From contig CAVFFZ010000024.1 in assembly GCA_963621995.1 (NCBI GenBank), positions 1-19,249 on the forward strand: a stretch of 19,249 bases of DNA. Direction: 5' to 3'. Each line of letters begins with the position of its first letter. The first letter of the stretch is position 1. Source of the stretch: UMGS1663 sp963621995 (GTDB taxonomy: Bacteria > Bacillota > Clostridia > TANB77 > CAG-508). Shown here one piece after another: positions 8,034 through 15,722 of this stretch. The position numbers and the translations under genes were made by a program. The notes beneath the pieces were generated by a model. The model was given only the letters and a program-made list of their open reading frames with translations. It did no database searches and was not told the origin of the DNA.

Positions 8034-9569
8034 TTAAAAATCAAATTCTATCTCAACTTTTTTATCTTCATATACTTCAATTCTGTTTATTAATTGTCTT
8101 AAAATTTCATTTGTAAATTCTTTTCCCTGTTTAAAATCTATTATAATTTTTTCCAAGTTTTCTTTTGATAGTTTTGTTTTATTCTTTTCTTGCAATTCCT
8201 CCAAAACTTTTTCATTTTCTTTTAATTTACTTTTTAATTCATCGTACTGCAATTTAAAATTTTCTATTGATATTTTTTCATCTACTCTTTTGCTATATAA
8301 TTTTCTCATCTCATTTTCCATTTTTATCTTGCTATTTTGCAACAATTTGATTTCTTTATAATTACTATCATTTTCTTTGTATTCATCAGTAATTTTATTT
8401 GTAGCAATACTAATATTTATTGTATCTAATTTTTGTTTTACAGTATTTAATACTATTTCATTTAAGGTGTTTTCCATAATTGTATGTCCTTTGTCACATA
8501 TATCAGGAAATTTATAAATCATTCTGCATTTATAATACCAACATTTCTGTGATTCTTCCAAAATCTTATTTCTTATTTTCGTTCTTGCCCTATACTTATA
8601 TTGCATTCTTGATTTGCAATGTCCACAATATACTAATCCTTTTAATAAATATTCATATTTGTTTTTTGGCTTATTAAATTTTTCTTCTAATATTTTTTGA
8701 ACTTGGTAAAACTGTTCTTGTGAAATTATCGCTTCATGTGTATTTTCTTTAAAAATCCATTCTTTTCTTGGTGTTTTATATTTTTTCTTTGTTCTATAGT
8801 CTGTATATAATTTATTTATTATCATCTTTCCTGTATAAAATGGATCTTTTAGAATTCTACTTATGCTATCATTTCTCCACTCATTAATTGTTATATTTTG
8901 TCCTTTATATTTTTTAGGAGTATCTATTTTCAGCTTAGTTAAATGTTTTGCAATCTCTCCTTGAGAACAGCCTTGCAAATACATTTCATATATCAATTTT
9001 ACATTATCAGAAACTGTTTCATCTATGACTACTTTGTACTTATCTTCATCATCTTTTTTATATCCATATGGTACATTTTTTTCAATATATTTACCTTGTT
9101 TCTTCATATCAGTTTTTACAGATTTTATCTTTTTAGAAATATCTGCTACATAACTTTGATTCATTATTCCTCTTAACATTATAGTATCATCAATTTCATA
9201 TCTTTCGCCACTATCTATAAATTCTGTTACTGATATTAATCTTACATCATTGTCTGGAAAAAATATTTCAGTATAATATCCTGTTTTATTTTTATCTCTA
9301 GTTAATCTTGACAAATCTTTAACAATAACCATATTAATCTGTTTTTTTATTATATCAATTATCATTCTATTAAGTGCTGGTCTTGAATCTAATACTCCAG
9401 ACCATCCATTATCAACATATTCTTTAACAACTGTAAAATCATGTGCTTTAGCATAATTTAATGTTATATCTCTTTGTGCTTCAATACTATTATTAGTATT
9501 TGTATCTTCTTTTGATAACCTCAGATAAATACCTGCTTTATAAACTTTCGTCGAAATCTTTGATTTCAT
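8034..9569 (-). CDS. Large serine recombinase 1, adjacent to the left att site
   Basis: This site-specific DNA recombinase of 511 residues cuts and rejoins attachment sites. The N-terminal resolvase domain (about 1-150) has catalytic Ser19 in YLRLSKED and an arginine cluster in DLSRLTRDK. The recombinase domain (about 165-300) is followed by a zinc ribbon using Cys315/Cys318 (CGHC) and Cys343/348/358. A long coiled coil (about 395-465) regulates synapsis and direction in this family. The gene ends about 45 bp from the left arm, a typical integrase position. Its ATG at 9569 has only a weak CGGA upstream. A 21-codon frame (9538-9603) starts just after the upstream recombinase stop and overlaps this start, so translation may be coupled. 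It probably catalyses integration or excision alone or with recombinase 2. Confidence 0.93.
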   Translation of the reverse strand: MKSKISTKVYKAGIYLRLSKEDTNTNNSIEAQRDITLNYAKAHDFTVVKEYVDNGWSGVLDSRPALNRMIIDIIKKQINMVIVKDLSRLTRDKNKTGYYTEIFFPDNDVRLISVTEFIDSGERYEIDDTIMLRGIMNQSYVADISKKIKSVKTDMKKQGKYIEKNVPYGYKKDDEDKYKVVIDETVSDNVKLIYEMYLQGCSQGEIAKHLTKLKIDTPKKYKGQNITINEWRNDSISRILKDPFYTGKMIINKLYTDYRTKKKYKTPRKEWIFKENTHEAIISQEQFYQVQKILEEKFNKPKNKYEYLLKGLVYCGHCKSRMQYKYRARTKIRNKILEESQKCWYYKCRMIYKFPDICDKGHTIMENTLNEIVLNTVKQKLDTINISIATNKITDEYKENDSNYKEIKLLQNSKIKMENEMRKLYSKRVDEKISIENFKLQYDELKSKLKENEKVLEELQEKNKTKLSKENLEKIIIDFKQGKEFTNEILRQLINRIEVYEDKKVEIEFDF

Positions 9570-9603
9570 TCCGAAAGTTATATGCGTTAGAATATTCTTT
9601 CAT
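9538..9603 (-). CDS. Possible 21-codon leader peptide overlapping recombinase 1
   Basis: ATG at 9603 follows the recombinase 2 stop (9605-9607) by one base and reads 21 codons (MKEYSNAYNF and onward) to a TAA at 9538. It overlaps the start of recombinase 1 in another frame. A GGTG lies a few bases upstream. Recombinase 1 lacks a strong ribosome site, so reading of this frame could open or deliver ribosomes to the ATG at 9569. I see no similarity to a known peptide; it may be chance. Confidence 0.25.
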   Translation of the reverse strand: MKEYSNAYNFRNEIKDFDESL

Positions 9604-9604
9604 A

Positions 9605-11170
9605 TTACACCTTACCCAAAACATCATATTTATAATTGATATATACATTATTTTCTTTATCAATCTCAATATTATAAATTATTTCTGATAATTTTTCTCT
9701 ATCCCATTCCTTTATGTTAGATAATTCTTTGACAACTGATAATAATTTATCTTTTGATATTGTCTCTACTCTTTCTTTTTGTTTAATAAGGTTACCTATT
9801 TGTCTTTTTAGATTTACTCTTTTTTCTCCCTCTGCTTTATAAAACCTTTTATAATCATCTACTTCTATTATTCCAACTTTGTAATCTTCATATAAAGATG
9901 TTATTGTTTTTTCTGTCTTTTCTAATTGTTTCTGTAAAATCTGTATATTGTCATCATATAGTTTTGTACCTGTATGGTTATATTGGTTTGTTATAATTTC
10001 TTCTAGCTTTTCATTATTAATAGTATTGTTCAACTTTTCTTCTACATTAGATATAACAATTTTATTTACAATTTCTTCATTTATAGCTTTATACTTTCTA
10101 TCACATTCAGTTTTATTACTTTTCCTTACTGCATTTCCACAAACAATTTTAACACCAGTTATATCTCTATCTTTATTTCTAATCACTTTTATAGCCATTT
10201 TTGAGCCACATTCTTTACATATTACTAAACCATTTAACATCCACGAATACTTTTTATGTTTTGTTTTCTTTCGTAAGTCTAATTTTGTTTGAATTCTTTC
10301 AAATTGTTCTTTTGTTATTATAGGTTCATGTGTATTTTCTACAATCTGCCAATTCTCTCTTGGAACATTTTTAACTTTTTTTGATTTATAACTTAAATTT
10401 ATTTTCTTGCCATATTCTGTATGTCCTATATATACCTTATTTCTCAATATTCTTTTTATTGTGTCACTTCTCCAGTTATAATCTCCATTCTTTGCCCCTC
10501 CAAAATCATAGTAATCAGGACAATATATTTTTTCTTGTTTCAACTTTTCTGCTATATCTTTTAGTGAATTTTCACTATCAAACATATTGAAAATTTTTTG
10601 TACTACTTTTGATTGTTCTACATTAATTACTAATTTGTTTTTATTTTCCTGCGCTTTTGAATATCCATAAGGTGCTTTTGCTCCTAGATATAATCCTTTT
10701 TCTTTTCTAGCCCAAACTCCACTTCTTACTTTTCTTGAAATGTCTTTACTGTACCAATCATTAATTAGAGTTTTAAATTGTATCATATCATTATTAGAAT
10801 CTTTTAAATATGTATCTACATTATCCAAAATTGAAATATATCTGATGTTTCTTTCTAAAAAATATATTTCTATGTAATAATTTGCTTCAAAACTATTTCT
10901 TGATAATCTTGATAAATCTTTTGTAATTACTGCATTTATTACTCCATTTTCTATGTCCCTTAGCATTTTTTGAAATGAAGGTCTGTCTGTATTTAGTCCT
11001 GTATATCCATCATCTATGTATAAATCAAATAATTCAAAATTCTCTCCAAGTTCTTTTATCTTTGTCTCTATAATACTTCTTTGACTTCCTATACTATCAC
11101 TTTCTTCTTTATCACCATCTTCCTTTGATAATCTCAAATATCCTGCAACATAATATTTTGTATTTTCCAT
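9605..11170 (-). CDS. Large serine recombinase 2 (TndX/TnpX-like)
   Basis: This second large serine recombinase has 521 residues from the ATG at 11170. The resolvase domain has catalytic Ser15 in GYLRLSKEDG and DLSRLSRNS. A recombinase domain follows (about 165-300), then a zinc ribbon with Cys318/Cys321 (CKEC), Cys344 and Cys356, and a coiled-coil tail. This layout is shared with the TndX/TnpX recombinases of clostridial transposons. The open frame extends to a GTG at 11221, but the promoter at 11224-11252 would start transcription after that codon; the ATG at 11170 has AAGGAG 12 bases upstream. Recombinase 1 follows immediately, so the pair is an operon. The two proteins are clearly different, not recent duplicates. 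One may have come from an earlier element; roles cannot be assigned from sequence. Confidence 0.92.
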   Translation of the reverse strand: MENTKYYVAGYLRLSKEDGDKEESDSIGSQRSIIETKIKELGENFELFDLYIDDGYTGLNTDRPSFQKMLRDIENGVINAVITKDLSRLSRNSFEANYYIEIYFLERNIRYISILDNVDTYLKDSNNDMIQFKTLINDWYSKDISRKVRSGVWARKEKGLYLGAKAPYGYSKAQENKNKLVINVEQSKVVQKIFNMFDSENSLKDIAEKLKQEKIYCPDYYDFGGAKNGDYNWRSDTIKRILRNKVYIGHTEYGKKINLSYKSKKVKNVPRENWQIVENTHEPIITKEQFERIQTKLDLRKKTKHKKYSWMLNGLVICKECGSKMAIKVIRNKDRDITGVKIVCGNAVRKSNKTECDRKYKAINEEIVNKIVISNVEEKLNNTINNEKLEEIITNQYNHTGTKLYDDNIQILQKQLEKTEKTITSLYEDYKVGIIEVDDYKRFYKAEGEKRVNLKRQIGNLIKQKERVETISKDKLLSVVKELSNIKEWDREKLSEIIYNIEIDKENNVYINYKYDVLGKV

Positions 11171-11223
11171 TCTAGTTACTCTCTCCTTTTCTTCAAAAGC
11201 AACTATTCCTTTATCTAACACGG

Positions 11224-11252
11224 ATTATACAAAATATTTTACACAATATCCA
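11224..11252 (-). promoter_or_regulatory. Probable promoter of the recombinase operon
   Basis: On the minus strand a perfect -10 TATAAT (11224-11229) lies 17 bp from a weak -35 TGGATA (11247-11252). The start would be near 11217, supporting the recombinase 2 ATG at 11170 over the upstream GTG. Confidence 0.5.
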
Positions 11253-11279
11253 GCATTTTTTAGAATAACTTGCTATTTT

Positions 11280-11426
11280 TCAATTATTATTTATTTTTTG
11301 AAGAGCATACCTACTCAGTACTTCATATATTTTCTCTATATTGTTGTCTTTTTTACATCTTGCGATTACAGTGTATTCTTGATTATCTATGGTATATGTT
11401 GTTTTTTCTTCTATATACTCGTCCAT
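11280..11426 (-). CDS. Small 48-residue protein upstream of the recombinases
   Basis: A short acidic protein of 48 residues, starting MDEYIEEKTTYTIDNQEYTV and ending ALQKINNN. GAAGTGAG lies 5 bases before the ATG, a moderate ribosome site. The shape, a short beta-like segment (IDNQEYTVIARCKK) then a helix (IEKIYEVLSRYALQK), resembles small proteins encoded beside serine recombinases in clostridial transposons, such as the TnpW type, but I cannot confirm homology. It stands between a probable structured leader (11478-11597) and the recombinase promoter, so a role in recombination control is plausible. It could equally be an unrelated accessory protein. Confidence 0.55.
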   Translation of the reverse strand: MDEYIEEKTTYTIDNQEYTVIARCKKDNNIEKIYEVLSRYALQKINNN

Positions 11427-11477
11427 ATAATCTCACTTCCCATTACACTATATTACTAATCATTCAATTTTATTACT

Positions 11478-11597
11478 ATTAGTTATAAGTGAATTTTCAT
11501 TCTCATAAGAGATTTGCCCTCTTCCCCTATTTTTAGGAGCTACCCCTTTACATCACGTTAGCCAGATAGAAGTTTCATTATACGTCTTATAACTAAT
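11478..11597 (-). ncRNA. Probable structured 5' leader RNA
   Basis: ATTAGTTATAAG (11478-11489) and CTTATAACTAAT (11586-11597) form a perfect 12-bp inverted repeat closing a segment of about 96 bases. That segment is visibly more GC-rich than its surroundings. On the minus strand it holds runs such as GGGGTAGCTCC and TAGGGGAAGAGGG, plus small internal hairpins (CCTA-AAAA-TAGG; CTC-TTAT-GAG). It lies about 50 bases upstream of the 48-residue gene, so it would be transcribed as its leader. Alternatives are a DNA site for a recombinase or regulator. I cannot match it to a named RNA family. Confidence 0.4.
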
Positions 11598-11650
11598 TAT
11601 GATGCAAAAAATAACTGTATATTATCAAGCTTTTTGCATATTTTTCAAAA

Positions 11651-12247
11651 TTGAAGAAAGATAACCCTAAATTATATGCTGAATATGAAGAACAATATTA
11701 TAAGAATTCAAAAAATAATAATGACTTTAACTATAGTAATCTTTCAGAAATTAATGGGTTAATCAATGATTTATCATTGGAATTTACTTTTGGTGCATAT
11801 TATTTATCTGGAATTGATTTATCTACACACAATATACCATATTGTTTTTATAGTTCTGATATTGGAAGTATTTTAGCTATTGAATTTAAAGAATTTATTT
11901 CTGATAAACATCATACTATTAAAAAATGTAAAAATTGTAGTAAATATTTCATTCCAGAAAATTTAAGAGATATTAAATATTGTAATAATATCTTTAAAGA
12001 TAATAAGACTTGTAAACAAATTGGTAAAGAATTAACTTATAAAAAGTCATTACAAGATGATAAATTGCTTGATATGTATAGAAAAAGATATCTTTCTTTG
12101 GCTAGTTCCGTTTCTCATTATGGTACTGATAAAGCAATTGCTAAATTTGAAAAATATAAAAAAGATGGAGCTATTATGAAGAAAAAGTATTTGGATAAAA
12201 AAATTAGTGAAGAATACTTCAAAACTTGGATCATAGGAACAAAATAA
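11651..12247 (+). pseudogene. N-terminally truncated DUF6076-like protein
   Basis: A frame of 198 residues with a zinc-binding C-terminal module: CKNCSKYFIP, then YCNNIF and TCKQIG, followed by a basic helical tail. This arrangement is what I recall for DUF6076 proteins, of unknown function and common in clostridial mobile regions. The only start available is TTG at 11651 without a ribosome site; the frame is open a little further upstream to a stop but has no ATG. Family members are longer, so the N-terminus appears lost at the border with the leader region. A terminator follows at 12250-12293. It runs opposite to the recombinases. It is probably a remnant. Confidence 0.6.
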
Positions 12248-12249
12248 TT

Positions 12250-12293
12250 AAAAAAGTACTTTTGAATAATCCGATATTCAAAAGTACTTTTTT
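12250..12293. terminator. Bidirectional terminator
   Basis: A 19-bp stem (12250-12268 with 12275-12293) with a 6-base loop and flanking A/T runs separates the DUF6076-like remnant (plus) from the phosphotransferase (minus). It overlaps the latter's stop codon. Confidence 0.8.
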
Positions 12294-13156
12294 TAAAAGA
12301 ACATATCCTCGTTAAGTAGTTCAACCATCTCACTTTCTTCAAAATGATGTTTTTTCATTACATTCAAATTGTAAATCAATGAATACAAATGTAGCCTTTC
12401 AGTCTGCTTTTTAGAAGAAAATGCTTCTTTATAGTATTTTTTCATCAATAATACTATATCTGCAAAATCTTCAGTTTTAATTTTTAATCTATCAGCCTTA
12501 TTTGCATAAATGTGTGGGTGTCTACTCATTCTACACCATCTATCCATCTGATAATCTAACGGCGTAATTTTTAAAGCTTCAAAATCAATAGCCTTTATCT
12601 TTCCATCATAATATAAGAAATTATCAAAGTGGACATCAATGTAAGACAAATATCCTTTTTCATATTGTGATACATATCTTATATTTTCTGAAAAGAATGC
12701 TCTTATCCGTCGCGAAAAATCACTTGATAGTTCTACACTCTCCATTGCATTTTGATATAATTGAGTAAGCTCTGTTCTAAAATCAATAACTTTTGCAGGT
12801 TCTATCTTTGTAATCTCTTTAAGAATATTAGCTATTTGTTTGACACATGTTTCTCTTTCTTCAGAGTTTAAATTTCCCCAGATAGAATAAAGTGTATTCC
12901 CCTTTGTCCTTGTCACCACAATATATTTTATGCTGTTTATTTCACCAGCATCAATTAGTGAAGATCTATATTCACTGTCCAATCTATTGTAAATCAACAA
13001 TTCATTTGAATAATACTTTTCTTTCCTTCCTTCGAAAAATTTAATAACAAAATTTTCAGATAAAAATACTCTATCCCCATTTACTCCTGATTTTGCTAGA
13101 AAGAACCTTTCCCGAATATTGTTCTTTGTTGCAATCGTATCTACATATTGCATCAT
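12293..13156 (-). CDS. APH/choline-kinase-like phosphotransferase 1
   Basis: A kinase-fold protein of 287 residues related to aminoglycoside and choline phosphotransferases. Visible are a hinge-like IKYIVVTRTKGNTL, the catalytic loop YIDVHFDNFLYY with Asp174 and Asn179, and metal-binding IDFEAL with Asp191. The His that normally begins the HGD motif is Tyr here. Regulated by its own promoter (13207-13235). I chose ATG 13156 because GGAGG is 8 bases upstream; the longer frame begins with a TTG inside that Shine-Dalgarno. It diverges from the oxidoreductase gene. The substrate is unknown: a sugar, aminoglycoside, amino-alcohol or protein are all possible. Drug resistance should not be assumed. 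Confidence 0.75.
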   Translation of the reverse strand: MMQYVDTIATKNNIRERFFLAKSGVNGDRVFLSENFVIKFFEGRKEKYYSNELLIYNRLDSEYRSSLIDAGEINSIKYIVVTRTKGNTLYSIWGNLNSEERETCVKQIANILKEITKIEPAKVIDFRTELTQLYQNAMESVELSSDFSRRIRAFFSENIRYVSQYEKGYLSYIDVHFDNFLYYDGKIKAIDFEALKITPLDYQMDRWCRMSRHPHIYANKADRLKIKTEDFADIVLLMKKYYKEAFSSKKQTERLHLYSLIYNLNVMKKHHFEESEMVELLNEDMFF

Positions 13157-13206
13157 GTTTCTACCCTCCAATCGTAAAGTAAAAGCTTTATTTAGATTAC
13201 ATAATT

Positions 13207-13235
13207 ATTTTACCGTATCTTTTCTTAAAAGTAAA
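13207..13235 (-). promoter_or_regulatory. Sigma-A type promoter for phosphotransferase 1
   Basis: On the minus strand TTTACT (13230-13235) and TAAAAT (13207-13212) are 17 bp apart, about 50 bases before the ATG at 13156. No equally good plus-strand promoter is visible for the divergent oxidoreductase, though TATAAT (13257-13262) and TATACT (13267-13272) lie before it. Confidence 0.5.
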
Positions 13236-13290
13236 TATTTTTATTTCTATTTTTCTTATAATATGTTATACTTATATTGGAGGTATCATT

Positions 13291-14298
13291 ATGAATTTTA
13301 TAAATTGGGGATTAATAGGATTTGGAAATGTAGTGAAAAATAATTTAAACGGTTTACCATTTAATACTGAAAATAGTAAAATTTACGCTTTTCATCAAAG
13401 AAATTTTAATGAAGCCATAAAAAACAAAGAAAAATATAATATAGATAAATTTTATTCCAATATATTAGATTTACTTTCAGATAAAAATGTTAACTCTGTA
13501 TATATATGCACTCCTCCTGGTTCACATTTAAAATACGCAAAACTATGTTGCGACTATAACAAGCCTACATATATTGAAAAACCTTTTGCTAGAAATTATA
13601 TTGAAGTTTGTCAAATTATAGAATATTTTAAAACGAAAAATGTTCCACTATGGGTCGCCCATTACAAACGAACTTTACCCAAATTCGTTCAAGTAAAAAA
13701 TATTATTAACAGTAATGCTATTGGAAAAATAATAAATATCACATATACTTGTGAAAGACCGTTTAATGTTTCTTTATTAAATCATAAATGGTTATATAAT
13801 CTTGAACTTTCTGGAGGTGGTAGATTTTTTGATATAGCACCTCACTTTATTGATTTACTTGTGTTCTTTTTTGGAAAATTCGAATTAGTTTATAGTATAG
13901 TATCTAATCATTGCTCTTATCACAATACTGAAGATATAGTTTCTTTTAATTTTAAAACTTTATCAAATGTTATTGGTACTGCTAATTTCAACTTCATCTC
14001 AAATAGAAGATTTGATTTAATGACAATATATGGTACTGAAGGGAATCTCACATTTTCTATAGAAGGTGGTGGTAATCTAACTATGGTTTCCAAAAATGAA
14101 ACTAAAACATATTCGTTCTCCGAGCCACTTATATATGAAAAGAATATGGTAAATGCTATTAATGCCGAATTATTAGATAATGACTTTAATAACAATATAT
14201 GTCATGGCTCTGACACTATTGAAGTTTATAGAATTATTGATTTAATTTTAGACAATTTTTATAATAGAAGACATCGTGATTTTTGGAAAAACCAGTAG
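13291..14298 (+). CDS. Gfo/Idh/MocA-family NAD(P)-dependent oxidoreductase
   Basis: An oxidoreductase of 335 residues, typically acting on sugars or inositols. The N-terminal Rossmann domain has GLIGFGNVVK (7-16) and the segment VYICTPPGSH. The conserved EKP motif (96-98) follows. The C-terminal catalytic domain has GGGRFFDIAPHFIDLL, where Asp181 and His185 match the usual active-site pair. GGAGG is 7 bases upstream of the ATG. The gene converges on the NUDIX gene and shares a terminator with it. Length is normal and no damage is visible. The substrate cannot be told. It is the only intact plus-strand gene in the element, so it is expressed separately from the operon to its right. Confidence 0.88.
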   Translation: MNFINWGLIGFGNVVKNNLNGLPFNTENSKIYAFHQRNFNEAIKNKEKYNIDKFYSNILDLLSDKNVNSVYICTPPGSHLKYAKLCCDYNKPTYIEKPFARNYIEVCQIIEYFKTKNVPLWVAHYKRTLPKFVQVKNIINSNAIGKIINITYTCERPFNVSLLNHKWLYNLELSGGGRFFDIAPHFIDLLVFFFGKFELVYSIVSNHCSYHNTEDIVSFNFKTLSNVIGTANFNFISNRRFDLMTIYGTEGNLTFSIEGGGNLTMVSKNETKTYSFSEPLIYEKNMVNAINAELLDNDFNNNICHGSDTIEVYRIIDLILDNFYNRRHRDFWKNQ

Positions 14299-14312
14299 AA
14301 TATACTACTGGT
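14291..14312. terminator. Compact bidirectional terminator over two stop codons
   Basis: ACCAGTAG (14291-14298) pairs with CTACTGGT (14305-14312) across a 6-base loop, then CTCTTTTT. The TAG stops of both converging genes lie inside the stem. Confidence 0.75.
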
Positions 14313-14748
14313 CTCTTTTTAATCTTTCATTTAGTTCCCATAATGCTGTTCTGTCGCTATCCCATTTCAATAATTTTTTTGCCTCTTCATATGGTAACCA
14401 TCTATATTCTGGATGTTCATCGCTTAGTTTTATCTCTTGATCTGTAGCATCAACTCCAAAGCAGTATTCTTTTACTACAAAAACATCTTCTCCCCAAGAA
14501 AATTTTCCCGTTATCGCAACAACTGGCATAGTTGTTATTGTATCTAATTGAATATAGTTAGAAGTATATTCTATTCCAGCTTCTTCAAACGATTCTCTTT
14601 TCGCTGTTTCTATTATTGTTTCTCCATCTTCTCCTCCACCACAAATTCCTTGCCATACTTTCATATCATTTCTCAAAAATATTGCATATTTTAATCCATC
14701 TAAGTCTTTCTTATATGGAAAAATTAAAGTTTCATATGGTTGCCTCAT
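14305..14748 (-). CDS. NUDIX hydrolase
   Basis: A NUDIX pyrophosphohydrolase of 147 residues, which cleaves a nucleoside diphosphate linked to another group. The NUDIX box G-x5-E-x7-R-E-U-x-E-E-x-G-U is complete at 37-59 (Gly37, Glu43, Arg51, Glu52, Glu55, Glu56, Gly58). The start FPYKK and the tail YRWLPYEEA are reminiscent of NudB-like dihydroneopterin/dATP pyrophosphohydrolases, but substrate assignment is not safe. AGGAG is 8 bases before the ATG, and the ATGA overlaps the upstream phosphotransferase stop, so it is the last gene of the operon. Confidence 0.88.
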   Translation of the reverse strand: MRQPYETLIFPYKKDLDGLKYAIFLRNDMKVWQGICGGGEDGETIIETAKRESFEEAGIEYTSNYIQLDTITTMPVVAITGKFSWGEDVFVVKEYCFGVDATDQEIKLSDEHPEYRWLPYEEAKKLLKWDSDRTALWELNERLKRDQ

Positions 14749-15722
14749 CTTTCAAGCTCCTCTCTTTCTATATTTTTTATTATTTCTTCTTTATTTTCGT
14801 ATAACCATTTTAACATATTATATCTAGTAATTGCAAATTTCTTTTTATAATAATCTTTACTATCTTTGATATCTGAACAATATAAGCTATTTGCTAATGT
14901 ATATAAATACAAATCGATAGACATCTTTATATCTTCTATATTGTTTTCCCTTTGATAACCGTTTAGAAAGCTTATTACTCTTTTTATATTAGCTATATTT
15001 GTTTTTTCTTCATCATAAGCAATCATCATCATTCCTCTAATAACTTCATACATTTTATAGAATACACATACTTGGTCTAAATCTGTAATTATCAATTTAT
15101 TTTCTTTTTTAATAATATTATCCAAATAAAAATCTCCATGCACAATTTGTTTACTCAATTCATTTTTAGCTCTTTGAATATCATCATCTGATATTTTTTC
15201 CAGCATCAACATCTTATACTTTATTATTTCTACATATTCTTGATTACCTGTAATTCTATATTGTTTCAACATCCTTTTCATTTTTTCTAAATTATTCTCA
15301 CCAATCTTTAAACTGCTTTTTTCTGTAAATTTATCTGGAATACTAATTTTCTTCATGTTTTTATGAAGCTTTCCCATAAACTTGCCTATTTCCATCAATT
15401 CTTCGCTATTCAAATTACCCTTTTTTAAAATTTCTCCATCTACAAATTCATATGCAATATATATAATATTATCTATATCAGTATATGCCTTTTTATTTCT
15501 ATTTTTTACAATTTGTGGGCAAAAATCTCTAATCATATCTTGAATATAATTTATAAATTCTATCCTTGCAGACGAAATATTCAGAAATTCTTTTATGAAC
15601 ACTTTATTTTTTGAGTTAATTGTTACTAGCCATTTTTTATGTATATGTCCTTTACCTATTTGTTCAATCGAATATTCTTCATTGGTATATTCTTTTATAA
15701 CTTCATTTAAATTATTGTTCAT
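14745..15722 (-). CDS. APH/CotS-like phosphotransferase 2
   Basis: A kinase-fold protein of 325 residues. The catalytic loop IVHGDFYLDNII has His195, Asp197 and Asn202, and the metal site LIITDLDQ has Asp214. Early IGKGHIHKKWLV fits a nucleotide-binding loop and VFIKEF supplies the ATP-binding Lys. Unlike phosphotransferase 1, the HGD motif is intact. Family members phosphorylate homoserine, choline, sugars or spore coat proteins (CotS/CotH-type contexts differ). It overlaps the radical SAM gene upstream by 11 bp and the NUDIX gene downstream by 4 bp, so translation is coupled and its substrate is probably part of the same pathway. Confidence 0.8.
   Translation of the reverse strand: MNNNLNEVIKEYTNEEYSIEQIGKGHIHKKWLVTINSKNKVFIKEFLNISSARIEFINYIQDMIRDFCPQIVKNRNKKAYTDIDNIIYIAYEFVDGEILKKGNLNSEELMEIGKFMGKLHKNMKKISIPDKFTEKSSLKIGENNLEKMKRMLKQYRITGNQEYVEIIKYKMLMLEKISDDDIQRAKNELSKQIVHGDFYLDNIIKKENKLIITDLDQVCVFYKMYEVIRGMMMIAYDEEKTNIANIKRVISFLNGYQRENNIEDIKMSIDLYLYTLANSLYCSDIKDSKDYYKKKFAITRYNMLKWLYENKEEIIKNIEREELER

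Noticed and set aside
11270..11482. Plus-strand frame of 70 residues
   Set aside because: It is aromatic/Leu-rich as expected for antisense of an A-rich gene; the minus strand carries the 48-residue gene with a ribosome site.
11560..11580. GCCAGATAG inside the leader region resembling the att core CCAGATGA
   Set aside because: Only a partial match and no flanking inverted arms at 10-bp spacing, so it is not a credible internal att site.
12118..12342. Minus-strand frame of 74 residues
   Set aside because: It is antisense to the DUF6076-like remnant and crosses a bidirectional terminator.
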